50,607 nt of DNA, from assembly GCA_021824565.1 (NCBI GenBank), contig JAKAKL010000035.1, forward strand, positions 1 to 50,607, written 5' to 3'. The notes under the pieces were generated by a model. It worked only from the letters and a program-made list of their open reading frames with translations, made no database searches and was not told the DNA's origin. Numbering within the stretch: position 1 is the first letter of the stretch; each line of letters starts with the position of its first letter. This DNA comes from Bacteroidota bacterium (GTDB lineage Bacteria > Bacteroidota > Ignavibacteria > Ignavibacteriales > Ignavibacteriaceae). A program made the translations under genes and the position numbers. Shown in pieces: positions 42,016-50,333 of the stretch.

Positions 42016-43602
42016 ATGTACAAAAATATTTTACTACTTTTAATTCTCTCAGCTGTCTTATACTCACAAACTAAAAGTTCTGTATTTAATATAAAAGATT
42101 TCGGAGCTAAGGCTGATGGAACTACTTTAAATACTGAAGTCATCCAGAGGGCGATAGACAGTTGTTCCGCAACTGGCGGAACAGTCTTATTTCCTGCCGG
42201 AAAATATTTGACCGGCTCATTAGTATTGAAAAATAATGTCGCTCTATTCCTTTCAAAAGGCGCGGTAATATTAGGCAGTACAAACCTTAATGATTACCAT
42301 GAACATAAACCGGAACTGCAATCATATAACGATAATTTTTTGAAATATAGTTTATTTTATGCCGAAAAGGCGGAGAATATTTCAATTGAAGGAGAAGGAA
42401 CAATTGATGGACAAGGAGGAGCTTTTAAAGTAAAGACGAAAAAAAAACCTGAGCGATACGAGAACCGTCCATTTGTAATTCGATTTGTTGAATGTAAAAA
42501 TGTTTCAATAAAAAATATTAACCTGGTAAATTCCGCCATGTGGATGGAACAATACTTAGCTTGCGACGGGTTATATATTAAAGGCATAAAAGTATTTAAC
42601 CATGCTAATCAGAATAATGACATGATGGACATAGACGGATGTAGAAATGTTATTATTTCAGACTGCACGGGCGATACCGATGACGATGGCATAACTTTGA
42701 AAAGCACCTCGCCTTATTCAGTTCAGAATGTAGTGATAACAAATTGTATTGTAAGCAGCCATTGTAATGCAATCAAAATAGGTACTGAATCAACAGGCGA
42801 TTTTAAGAATATTTCGATATCAAATATTGTTGTTAAACCATCATCTGTTAAGAAAGTAATTTATGGATTTCCTGAAGGGATAAGCGCTATTACGCTTACG
42901 ACTGTTGACGGCGGTACTATAGACGGTGTAACAATTTCGAATATTAACATTGACGGACCCGAGGTACCTATATTTTTAAGACTGGGCAACAGGGCGCGAA
43001 AATATAAAGAAGACGAATCGTTACCCGGTGTTGGAGAATTTAAAAATGTAAGCATAAATAATATTATCGCCCGGAACGTGAAATCAATCGGGTGCTCGAT
43101 CACGGGAATTCCCGGTCATAATATTGAAAATATTGCACTAAGTAATATCAGAATTAATTACAGCGGAGGGATTGATAAGGGTAATTATAAAGACGCGGTG
43201 CCCGAACTTGAAAATAGTTATCCTGAAAGCACAATGTGGGGTAATTTACCTGCCTATGGTTTTTATATCAGACATGTTAAAAATATTTCATTTAACGCTG
43301 TTGAAGTAAATTATATTAAGCCTGATATACGACCAGTTATAATTTGCAATGATGTTGATGAACTTAGCTTATCGGGTCTAATTGCAGAGTGCGATTCAAA
43401 TGCTGACTCATTTTTGAGATTTGATGACGTAACAAATTCTAAGATAAATAATACTGAGTGTACAACGAAAACAAAGTTGTTTCTTGAACTAAGAGGAGAC
43501 AAGAATTCAAATATCAAATTAATAGGCAATGACTTCGTGGGATTTCAAAAAATCTGCAATGTGCAAAAGGGAATAATGCTGATTGATGGAAATTTAAAAT
43601 GA
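42016..43602 (+). CDS. GH28 polygalacturonase-like
   Basis: A 528-residue exported glycoside hydrolase family 28 enzyme. The signal peptide covers about 1-18. FNIKDFGAKADGTTLNTEVIQRAID is the standard opening of the beta-helix. Catalytic Asp candidates are in MMDIDG (D207) and TDDDG (D222-D224). The canonical GHG and RIK are changed to SHC (H249 kept) and AIK (K254 kept). It hydrolyses alpha-1,4-galacturonosyl bonds, probably exo-acting on oligomers in the periplasm as it lacks a T9SS tail. Its stop overlaps the start of the transporter gene (ATGA). Confidence 0.9.
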   Translation: MYKNILLLLILSAVLYSQTKSSVFNIKDFGAKADGTTLNTEVIQRAIDSCSATGGTVLFPAGKYLTGSLVLKNNVALFLSKGAVILGSTNLNDYHEHKPELQSYNDNFLKYSLFYAEKAENISIEGEGTIDGQGGAFKVKTKKKPERYENRPFVIRFVECKNVSIKNINLVNSAMWMEQYLACDGLYIKGIKVFNHANQNNDMMDIDGCRNVIISDCTGDTDDDGITLKSTSPYSVQNVVITNCIVSSHCNAIKIGTESTGDFKNISISNIVVKPSSVKKVIYGFPEGISAITLTTVDGGTIDGVTISNINIDGPEVPIFLRLGNRARKYKEDESLPGVGEFKNVSINNIIARNVKSIGCSITGIPGHNIENIALSNIRINYSGGIDKGNYKDAVPELENSYPESTMWGNLPAYGFYIRHVKNISFNAVEVNYIKPDIRPVIICNDVDELSLSGLIAECDSNADSFLRFDDVTNSKINNTECTTKTKLFLELRGDKNSNIKLIGNDFVGFQKICNVQKGIMLIDGNLK

Positions 43603-44912
43603 ATTTTAGACAAAATGATGCAAAGCAGAAAAAAGCCATTGCAAATTTACGCTGGTGGATAGGGGGAATGTTATTCGCTTCAACAGTAATAAACTATATT
43701 GATCGGCAAACTTTATCCATTCTCGCACCATTCCTTGAAAAAGAATTTAAATGGAGAAACGAAGATTATGCATTGATAGTAATAGCCTTTAGAATAGCCT
43801 ATACGATAGGGCAAACAACTTTTGGCAGAATGATGGACAAACTAGGAACAAGGTTAGGCTTGACTTTAACTATTACCTGGTATTCGATTGTTGCAATGTT
43901 TACATCGTTGGCAGCGGGACTGCGCAGCTTTATAGGATTTCGATTTTTATTAGGCTTGGGTGAGTCTGCGAATTGGCCCGCAGCAACAAAAGCAGTATCA
44001 GAATGGTTTCCTAAAAAAGAACGCGGACTTGCAGTAGCTTTATTCGACAGCGGATCTTCAATCGGAGCTGCTTTATCGCCTTTGATTGTTATTGAATTGT
44101 ATATCCGATTCGGGAGCTGGCGCCCCGTGTTTTTGATAACCGGCATATTGGGTTTTGTTTGGCTGTATCTGTGGAGAAAAATTTATCATCCGCCGGAAAC
44201 ACATAGCCGAATAAGCACAGCAGAACAAGAAATGATTTTACGCGATAAACAGGAAGACTTAATTTTAAGTACAGACTTTAAGGGTAAGACAAGGCTTTTA
44301 GATTTATTAAAAATACCACAAGTGTGGGGAATTATAATCGCGCGGGCGACTACAGATCCAGTCTGGTTTTTCATTGCAGATTGGTTTATGGTTTTTCTTG
44401 TATCCAAAGGATTCAGCCCTCAAAATACCTTAGTGGCGTTTTGGATTCCATTTATGGCAGCGGATCTTGGTAACTTTGCCGGCGGCGGAGTATCAAGTTT
44501 TTTAATCAAAAAAGGATGGTCTGTTGGCAAAGCTAGAAAAGCTGTTGTAGTTTTCGGCGGGCTTGGAATGTTGATGCTTATACCAAGTATTTTTGTCAAT
44601 TCATTATTTGCAATTGCAGGATTGTTTGCTGTTTCTACATTTGCGTATGCTGCCTTCTCGACGATGGTTTTAGTTTTTCCTTCGGATATTTTTCAGAGTA
44701 ATTTGGTTGCATCGGTAAGCGGTATAAGCGGAACAGCGGCGGGTATATTAACAATCGCATCTACATTTACGGTTGGCTGGATTTCGGATCATTATTCATT
44801 TGCGCCGATTTTAATTGTCGCGAGCTTAGTTCCATTAATCGGAGCAGTGTCAGTATTTTTGCTTATTAAGAATTTTGAAAAAGACAGGTCTAATATTCTG
44901 AAAAAAATATAA
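43599..44912 (+). CDS. MFS hexuronate transporter (ExuT-like)
   Basis: A 437-residue, 12-helix major facilitator of the anion:cation symporter family. VINYIDRQTLSILAP (about 26-40) and FRFLLGLGESANWPAATKAVSEWFPKKERG (read as GLGESANWP then EWFPKKERG) are the ExuT/GudP signatures. It imports galacturonate, glucuronate or the lyase product. It is translationally coupled to the GH28 gene, which makes galacturonate the most likely substrate. Confidence 0.9.
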   Translation: MNFRQNDAKQKKAIANLRWWIGGMLFASTVINYIDRQTLSILAPFLEKEFKWRNEDYALIVIAFRIAYTIGQTTFGRMMDKLGTRLGLTLTITWYSIVAMFTSLAAGLRSFIGFRFLLGLGESANWPAATKAVSEWFPKKERGLAVALFDSGSSIGAALSPLIVIELYIRFGSWRPVFLITGILGFVWLYLWRKIYHPPETHSRISTAEQEMILRDKQEDLILSTDFKGKTRLLDLLKIPQVWGIIIARATTDPVWFFIADWFMVFLVSKGFSPQNTLVAFWIPFMAADLGNFAGGGVSSFLIKKGWSVGKARKAVVVFGGLGMLMLIPSIFVNSLFAIAGLFAVSTFAYAAFSTMVLVFPSDIFQSNLVASVSGISGTAAGILTIASTFTVGWISDHYSFAPILIVASLVPLIGAVSVFLLIKNFEKDRSNILKKI

Positions 44913-44926
44913 CGTTATTTTAGGCA

Positions 44927-46078
44927 ATGGAAAAAATAAAAGTTCTCATAAGTCCGAACAGCTATAAAGGTTCCGCTTCTTCAGTTGAAGCTGCGGATTA
45001 TTTTGAAAAATATTTATGTAAATCAAATAATGTTGAGATTATCAAAAGACCGGTGACCGACGGCGGTGACGGCTTTCTTGATGTATGCAAGGCGAATTTC
45101 AATTTGAAGATTTTCGTTATTAAAATTCCTGCTCCATTTAAAAATAAATTTTTAAGATGCAGGATTGGATATGATGAAATAAATCAAGCGGTATACATAG
45201 AATCAGCGGATGTATTGGGCTTGAAAGTGATCCCCGCAAAAAGACAACGAGCAATCGAATTAAACTCATTTGGGCTTGGTATCCTTCTTAAAGAGCTTGA
45301 CCAAAGAAATCTTCAAAAAAAACTAATAATAAAAAAAGTGTTCGTAGGGATCGGGGGCACCGGTACAAATGATTTAGGACTGGGCGCGGCGTCTGCATTC
45401 GGCTTGAGAATCATAAATAAAAACCGAAAGTCTATGCATGCCATTCCTTTAAACTTTGAATCGATAAATGATATTTATATTCCGATGATTAAACTTTCAT
45501 TTAAGATTTTCACTATAACAGATGTAGCCAATCCATTAACCGGCAGGCGCGGAGCTACGATGATGTTTGGCAAACAGAAAGGAAGCACGGATGAAGAAAT
45601 TAAGCTTATTGAAAAGGGGTTTCTAAATATCGTTAAAATATTAAAGCAGAAAAATTATATAAGTAAATATGAAAAGCTAAACGGTTCCGGCGGAGGACTT
45701 GCAGCAGGATTAAAAATCTTTTTCGACTCACATCAAATTTCGGCATCTGATTTTATTTTAAATTATCTTGGACTAAAAAAATATGAAGGCAAAGTTAATT
45801 ATGTAGTAAGCGGCGAAGGTTTTTTTGATGAACAGTCATTGATGAAGAAAGCACCGGGTATAATAATCGACCTCTTTAGAAATTCCGGTAAAAAAATATT
45901 TTTATGCTGCGGCATTATTGATAAGAACAGCCTTGCTGCAGCAGGTGATAAAATTATTCCCATCGAGTTTATTTCGTTTTGGAAAACGAAAAATGAATCT
46001 TTAAGTTTAATTGAAGAGTCGATAAAAATAGCTTCAAGAGAAATACTAAAATATATAACGAAAATAATTAAGGATTAA
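44927..46078 (+). CDS. Glycerate kinase (GckA/GarK type)
   Basis: A 383-residue type I glycerate kinase. It has LISPNSYKGSASSVEAAD near the start, RPVTDGGDGFLDV, VGIGGTGTNDLGLGAASAFG, DVANPLTGRRGA and NGSGGGLAAGLKIF, all conserved in the family. It phosphorylates glycerate to 2-phosphoglycerate. In aldarate or uronate oxidation, glycerate arises from tartronate semialdehyde; its presence here hints at such a branch, but the upstream enzymes are not in the window. It is co-transcribed with the transporter and gnd. Confidence 0.88.
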   Translation: MEKIKVLISPNSYKGSASSVEAADYFEKYLCKSNNVEIIKRPVTDGGDGFLDVCKANFNLKIFVIKIPAPFKNKFLRCRIGYDEINQAVYIESADVLGLKVIPAKRQRAIELNSFGLGILLKELDQRNLQKKLIIKKVFVGIGGTGTNDLGLGAASAFGLRIINKNRKSMHAIPLNFESINDIYIPMIKLSFKIFTITDVANPLTGRRGATMMFGKQKGSTDEEIKLIEKGFLNIVKILKQKNYISKYEKLNGSGGGLAAGLKIFFDSHQISASDFILNYLGLKKYEGKVNYVVSGEGFFDEQSLMKKAPGIIIDLFRNSGKKIFLCCGIIDKNSLAAAGDKIIPIEFISFWKTKNESLSLIEESIKIASREILKYITKIIKD

Positions 46079-46081
46079 AAA

Positions 46082-47533
46082 ATGCAAAAAGCAGATATAG
46101 GGTTAGTAGGACTGGCAGTTATGGGTGAGAACCTCGTACTGAATATGGAAAGTCACGGATACACAGTAAGCGTTTATAACCGCACAGTAGAGAAGGTAGA
46201 TAATTTTGTAAAAGGAAGAGCCGCGGGGAAAAAAATCATCGGCGCTCACTCGATTGAAGAACTTGCAGCAGCGCTAAAGACGCCGAGGAAAATAATGCTG
46301 ATGGTAAAAGCCGGAAAGCCGGTAGATGATTTCATAGAGTTGATACTTCCGCATCTTGAGAAGGGAGATATAATAATAGACGGCGGAAACTCTCACTTCA
46401 CGGACACAATAAGAAGGACAAAATATGTTGAAGAGAAAGGAATACTATATATCGGAACCGGTGTATCGGGCGGAGAAGAAGGCGCACTGAAAGGACCGTC
46501 AATAATGCCCGGCGGATCATTAGGCGCATGGCAATATGTGAAGCCTATATTTCAATCGATAGCAGCCAAGACGGAAGACGGAACTGCGTGCTGTGATTGG
46601 GTCGGAGAAAATGGAGCAGGACATTTTGTGAAGATGGTTCACAACGGAATTGAGTACGGCGATATGCAGCTTATCAGCGAAGCATATTTTATAATGAAGA
46701 AACTGCTGGGGCTATCGCCGGATGAGATGTCGGAAGTCTTTGATGAATGGAACGAAGGTGATCTAAACAGCTATCTGATAGAAATAACAAGGGACATATT
46801 GAAATATAAAGACGAAGATGGAAGTCCGTTGATAGATAAGATACTTGACGCAGCAGGTCAGAAAGGTACAGGTAAATGGACTGGCATGGCGGCGCTGGAT
46901 TTAGGCACTCCTCTAACGCTAATCGGAGAATCGGTTTTTGCACGCAGCTTGACATCAATGAAAGAAGAGCGAGCGGCTGCATCTAAGACTATTTATATAA
47001 AGGATACAAAATTTAATGGAGATAAAAAGTCACTGCTTGAAGATTTGAAGCATGCATTGTATGCGTCAAAAATAGTTTCGTACGCGCAGGGTTTTGTACT
47101 GATGAAGGCAGCGGCAAAAGAATACGGTTGGAACTTGAACTATGGAGAAATAGCATTGATGTGGCGCAGCGGCTGCATAATAAGGTCTATTTTTCTGGGG
47201 AAGATAAAAGAGGCGTATGATAACAATTCTGAATTATCAAACTTACTTCTGGATCCGTTTTTCAAGCAGAAGATGGAGGAAGCGGAAGGGTCATGGCGCA
47301 GGGTAACGGCAGAATCGATACTAAACGGAATCTGGATACCTGCAATGTCGACGGCGATAAATTATTTTGACGGCTACAGGAGCGATCAGCTTCCGGCAAA
47401 TTTATTGCAGGCGCAGAGAGATTATTTTGGAGCGCATATGTATGAGCGTGTAGATAAGCCGCGAGGAGAATTTTATCATACAAACTGGACCGGACACGGC
47501 GGCAATACTTCGTCATCGGCATATTCAGCTTAG
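46082..47533 (+). CDS. gnd: 6-phosphogluconate dehydrogenase, decarboxylating
   Basis: A 483-residue enzyme of normal length. The Rossmann motif is GLVGLAVMGENLVLNM (about 7-22), then YNRTVEK, IIDGGNSHFTDT, GTGVSGGEEGALKGPSIMPGG and the catalytic region KMVHNGIEYGDMQLISEAY, plus the all-helical C-terminal domain. It converts 6-phosphogluconate to ribulose 5-phosphate with NADP+. It closes the pectin operon, three bases after the glycerate kinase gene. Its codons are visibly more GC-rich than its neighbours, perhaps reflecting high expression. Confidence 0.95.
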   Translation: MQKADIGLVGLAVMGENLVLNMESHGYTVSVYNRTVEKVDNFVKGRAAGKKIIGAHSIEELAAALKTPRKIMLMVKAGKPVDDFIELILPHLEKGDIIIDGGNSHFTDTIRRTKYVEEKGILYIGTGVSGGEEGALKGPSIMPGGSLGAWQYVKPIFQSIAAKTEDGTACCDWVGENGAGHFVKMVHNGIEYGDMQLISEAYFIMKKLLGLSPDEMSEVFDEWNEGDLNSYLIEITRDILKYKDEDGSPLIDKILDAAGQKGTGKWTGMAALDLGTPLTLIGESVFARSLTSMKEERAAASKTIYIKDTKFNGDKKSLLEDLKHALYASKIVSYAQGFVLMKAAAKEYGWNLNYGEIALMWRSGCIIRSIFLGKIKEAYDNNSELSNLLLDPFFKQKMEEAEGSWRRVTAESILNGIWIPAMSTAINYFDGYRSDQLPANLLQAQRDYFGAHMYERVDKPRGEFYHTNWTGHGGNTSSSAYSA

Positions 47534-47631
47534 ATGAAGAAACGCTATTCCGGAGTTATAAAAGTATTTTGACGTTAGGGCAGCAGAAATATTAATATAA
47601 AAATCATGACGAGCCAAAATCAAAACGACTA

Positions 47632-47653
47632 ACGTTTTTCCAATAAGAAACGT
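47632..47653 (+). terminator. Weak hairpin after gnd
   Basis: ACGTTT (47632-47637) pairs with AAACGT (47648-47653) about 100 bp after the gnd stop; a T7 run occurs 20 bases later. It may end the pectin operon but is not a textbook terminator. Confidence 0.3.
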
Positions 47654-47755
47654 AATTGTCTATTGCCATAAAATTTTTTTATTAGAGATTAAGAAAAATC
47701 ATACGCTGCACTTTTAGTAAATAAGCTGAATGCGCGGTTTCATACTCATTTTATA

Positions 47756-47777
47756 AAATCAGTAAATTTACTGATTT
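47756..47777. promoter_or_regulatory. 22-bp perfect palindrome, putative operator
   Basis: A perfect palindrome centred on AAATTT with outer arms AAATCAGT/ACTGATTT, 36 bp upstream of the start at 47814. Its symmetry suits a dimeric regulator, possibly the LuxR-type response regulator encoded downstream. TAAATTTG (47798-47805) matches the Bacteroidota -7 consensus but no spaced -33 box was found. Confidence 0.6.
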
Positions 47778-47813
47778 ACATTCTTGCATTTATAAGATAA
47801 ATTTGCTTATCAA

Positions 47814-48080
47814 ATGGAAGATGAGATGGAAATAAGCTTAATCTTATTGAGGAAATACCTGGGAAGTTTGAATGATTTGGATTATTCAAATTTGAATGAG
47901 TATCAGAATAAATACTATTTGACAAAAAAGATACAGGAAAGATTTCCGGCAATTACAAGCGACATTATTTATGAAGCTATAGAGGCAACCAACCGGGCTA
48001 TTGATAAACCCATATTAACAAGGAAGTATATTTCCAATCTATGTAAAGTTTTATTATTGCTTCATAACGATGATAGATAA
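47814..48080 (+). CDS. Small helical protein, unknown
   Basis: An 88-residue, probably all-helical soluble protein with no recognised family. ATG 47826 is an alternative start with GGAAGATGAG in front of it. It lies 15 bp before the histidine kinase gene and shares its operon, so it may be an accessory of the two-component system. The palindrome at 47756-47777 lies in its promoter region. Confidence 0.65.
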   Translation: MEDEMEISLILLRKYLGSLNDLDYSNLNEYQNKYYLTKKIQERFPAITSDIIYEAIEATNRAIDKPILTRKYISNLCKVLLLLHNDDR

Positions 48081-48095
48081 AGCAGAACAAGAAAA

Positions 48096-49244
48096 ATGAA
48101 TGAGTTATCGAAAGAGCTTAACGAATATCTGAAACTACTGTTCCGAATCGATGACCCGATAGTTTATTCGGTACTTTTTATAATGATAATATTTGTTCTT
48201 TTGATCCTTATATTCTACTATGTCATTTTCCCGCTCCGCAAAAAATATATGCTTGAGACGCACGCGCTGGAACTTAAGCACACAAGGTTAATGGCATTGT
48301 TTGCAGAATTGGATCCCGACCCGGTAATTAGAACTGATAGAGAAGGGAAGATCATCTTTACTAATGATTCGGCAAAGACTTTGATCAAAGGAGAAACGTT
48401 AGAAGGCAGATCGATTTCGGAAATAATAAACAATATAGACTTTCCGATTGCCGATTACATAAGTCAAAACAAATCTAAACAGCTTATTTATAAAAATAAT
48501 TCCCGTTATTTTTCAGTTTTATTTAGGGGAATATCCTCGCTTAAAATCGCACAATTTTATTTTCACGATACCACCGACAAAATTCAATATGAAAATAAAC
48601 TTAGAAGCTTATCAAATAATCTGCAGAACATGATTGAGGAAGAGCGAAGGCGGATCGCGAGGGAATTGCATGACGGAATAGGTCAGAACCTGCTGTTATT
48701 AAAGATGAACCTTGTAAATAATTTTAAGAATATTTTGCCAAAGGAAAAGCCGGACTTTAATTTCCATGATTCGACCGATCTGCTGGACAACACGATCTTT
48801 GAATTAAAGAATATTATATACGGACTAAAGCCGTCAGTGCTGGAAGAAATGGGCTTGGGAGCTGCGTTAGCCTCACTGATTAAAAAAATTTCAGATGAAG
48901 GTCCGCTTCATGGCAGTCTTCAGATAAAAGGATTCGACCAGCGGTTGGATATAAAACTTGAGCTTTCTATTTATAGAATCATTCAGGAAGCAATCAATAA
49001 TATTATTAAGCATTCCGAGGCATCGTCATTTATGATCCGGTTAGAAAATACAAACAAAAAAATTAAATTATTCATTACGGACGACGGTAAAGGAATCGGA
49101 TCAAATAAGTTGAACCATAACGGATTCGGCTTGCTAAATATCCAGGAAAGAATACGAAGCTACGGCGGTGATTTCAAAATAGGACCGCGAAAAGATAATG
49201 GGACATTTTTAAAAATAGAAATTCCGGTAGGAGACAATGGCTGA
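48096..49244 (+). CDS. Sensor histidine kinase, NarX/DegS type
   Basis: A 382-residue kinase. One membrane segment (about 22-46), a PAS domain (about 66-165; ELDPDPVIRTDREGKIIFTND), the HisKA_3 dimerisation domain with the phospho-accepting H192 (RRRIARELHDGIGQNLLLLKM) and a HATPase_c domain (EAINNIIKHSEA, DDGKGIG, GFGLLNIQERIRSYGG). No periplasmic sensor domain is present, so the PAS domain or membrane segment senses an internal signal. It overlaps the response regulator gene by eight bases. Confidence 0.92.
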   Translation: MNELSKELNEYLKLLFRIDDPIVYSVLFIMIIFVLLILIFYYVIFPLRKKYMLETHALELKHTRLMALFAELDPDPVIRTDREGKIIFTNDSAKTLIKGETLEGRSISEIINNIDFPIADYISQNKSKQLIYKNNSRYFSVLFRGISSLKIAQFYFHDTTDKIQYENKLRSLSNNLQNMIEEERRRIARELHDGIGQNLLLLKMNLVNNFKNILPKEKPDFNFHDSTDLLDNTIFELKNIIYGLKPSVLEEMGLGAALASLIKKISDEGPLHGSLQIKGFDQRLDIKLELSIYRIIQEAINNIIKHSEASSFMIRLENTNKKIKLFITDDGKGIGSNKLNHNGFGLLNIQERIRSYGGDFKIGPRKDNGTFLKIEIPVGDNG

Positions 49245-49911
49245 AAATAATTTAATAAAAGTATTGGTAGCTGACGATCATAAGTTGTTCAGAGCAGGGA
49301 TCATAAAAATGCTTTCGGATTATCCGGACATATCGATTATCGAAGAAGCTGAAAACGGCGATGAAGTATATGAAAAATATTTTAAAGTCAAGCCTGATGT
49401 TACTTTAGTAGATATTTCAATGCCGGTTATTTCTGGAATAGAAGCGCTGAAAAGAATTAGGAAAGAAGACAAATCGGCAAAGATCTTGTTCCTGTCGATG
49501 TACGATACGGAGGAATTTATTTATTCATGTTTGATATCAGGCGGAATGGGATTAATAAATAAGAACATAATGGAAGACGAGCTCGTACACGCAATCAGAT
49601 GCGTTTATTCGGGCAAAAGATATTTCGGCAAAAACGTAGATGACACTGCTTTAAGCAATATTATTTTAAAGTATGAAGCGGTTTATTCGACGGATTCAAA
49701 TATTATACTGCCTGGATTTACATCGAGAGAAATTGAAGTGCTGGAGTTTATAAGTAAGGGCTATACAAGCAGCGATATAGCAAAAGAATTATTCATCTCA
49801 ATGAAGACAGTTGATTCTCACAGAACTCATATGGCTCGCAAGCTGAAGCTAAAATCGGTTTCGGAGCTTCCCAGGTTCGCTGTTGAATATTTTTCAAAGG
49901 AGCAAAATTAA
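49237..49911 (+). CDS. LuxR/NarL family response regulator
   Basis: A 224-residue regulator. The receiver domain (about 7-125) has the acidic pair D13/D14, phospho-acceptor D59 (VTLVDISMP) and FLSMYDTEEF in the switch region. The C-terminal GerE/LuxR helix-turn-helix (about 158-215) reads FTSREIEVLEFISKGYTSSD and MKTVDSHRTHMARKL. It is coupled by overlap to the upstream kinase and is its evident partner. Targets are unknown; the palindrome at 47756 is a candidate. Confidence 0.93.
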   Translation: MAENNLIKVLVADDHKLFRAGIIKMLSDYPDISIIEEAENGDEVYEKYFKVKPDVTLVDISMPVISGIEALKRIRKEDKSAKILFLSMYDTEEFIYSCLISGGMGLINKNIMEDELVHAIRCVYSGKRYFGKNVDDTALSNIILKYEAVYSTDSNIILPGFTSREIEVLEFISKGYTSSDIAKELFISMKTVDSHRTHMARKLKLKSVSELPRFAVEYFSKEQN

Positions 49912-49956
49912 TAAATATTTTTTGACAAATACTTATTCATATAAGAGGAAGGGAAA

Positions 49957-50325
49957 ATGACAATCGGGAAATTATATTCGCTGACCGACGCAACTAAACT
50001 TTATGGACCGGTCACTTATTCAGTTAATATCTATTCGGTTGATTTGCAGGCGCTTTTGCCGCAAACTTCAGATTATATTATGTTTGATTTAATAAACAAC
50101 AATCTTGTTGTAACGGATAATAAAAGATTGCCGCTGCTACCGGCAAACATAATAATTCCTAAAACGCATGTGATGAATTTATTTAGCATTGATATGATTG
50201 AAGAATTATTGCAAAAAGGAAACGACGCCGTAACGCATGTCGAAAAACGGCATGATGTTCTTACTATTACAAACGGAGACTATACGTTGGAACAAAGTGC
50301 GGGCTGTCCGCCGTATTGTTATTGA
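49957..50325 (+). CDS. Hypothetical protein with CPPYCY tail
   Basis: A 122-residue soluble protein of no recognised family. It reads as a mixed alpha/beta fold with no signal peptide or membrane segment, and ends in SAGCPPYCY, a C-terminal two-cysteine motif that could bind metal or form a disulfide. It follows the response regulator by 45 bp with AAGAGGAAGGG before the ATG, and precedes a membrane protein gene by eight bp. Confidence 0.7.
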   Translation: MTIGKLYSLTDATKLYGPVTYSVNIYSVDLQALLPQTSDYIMFDLINNNLVVTDNKRLPLLPANIIIPKTHVMNLFSIDMIEELLQKGNDAVTHVEKRHDVLTITNGDYTLEQSAGCPPYCY

Positions 50326-50333
50326 AGGCAATT

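Noticed and set aside
43799-44146. 115-codon minus-strand open frame
   Set aside because: Antisense shadow of the ExuT-like transporter; low-complexity composition and no ribosome site.
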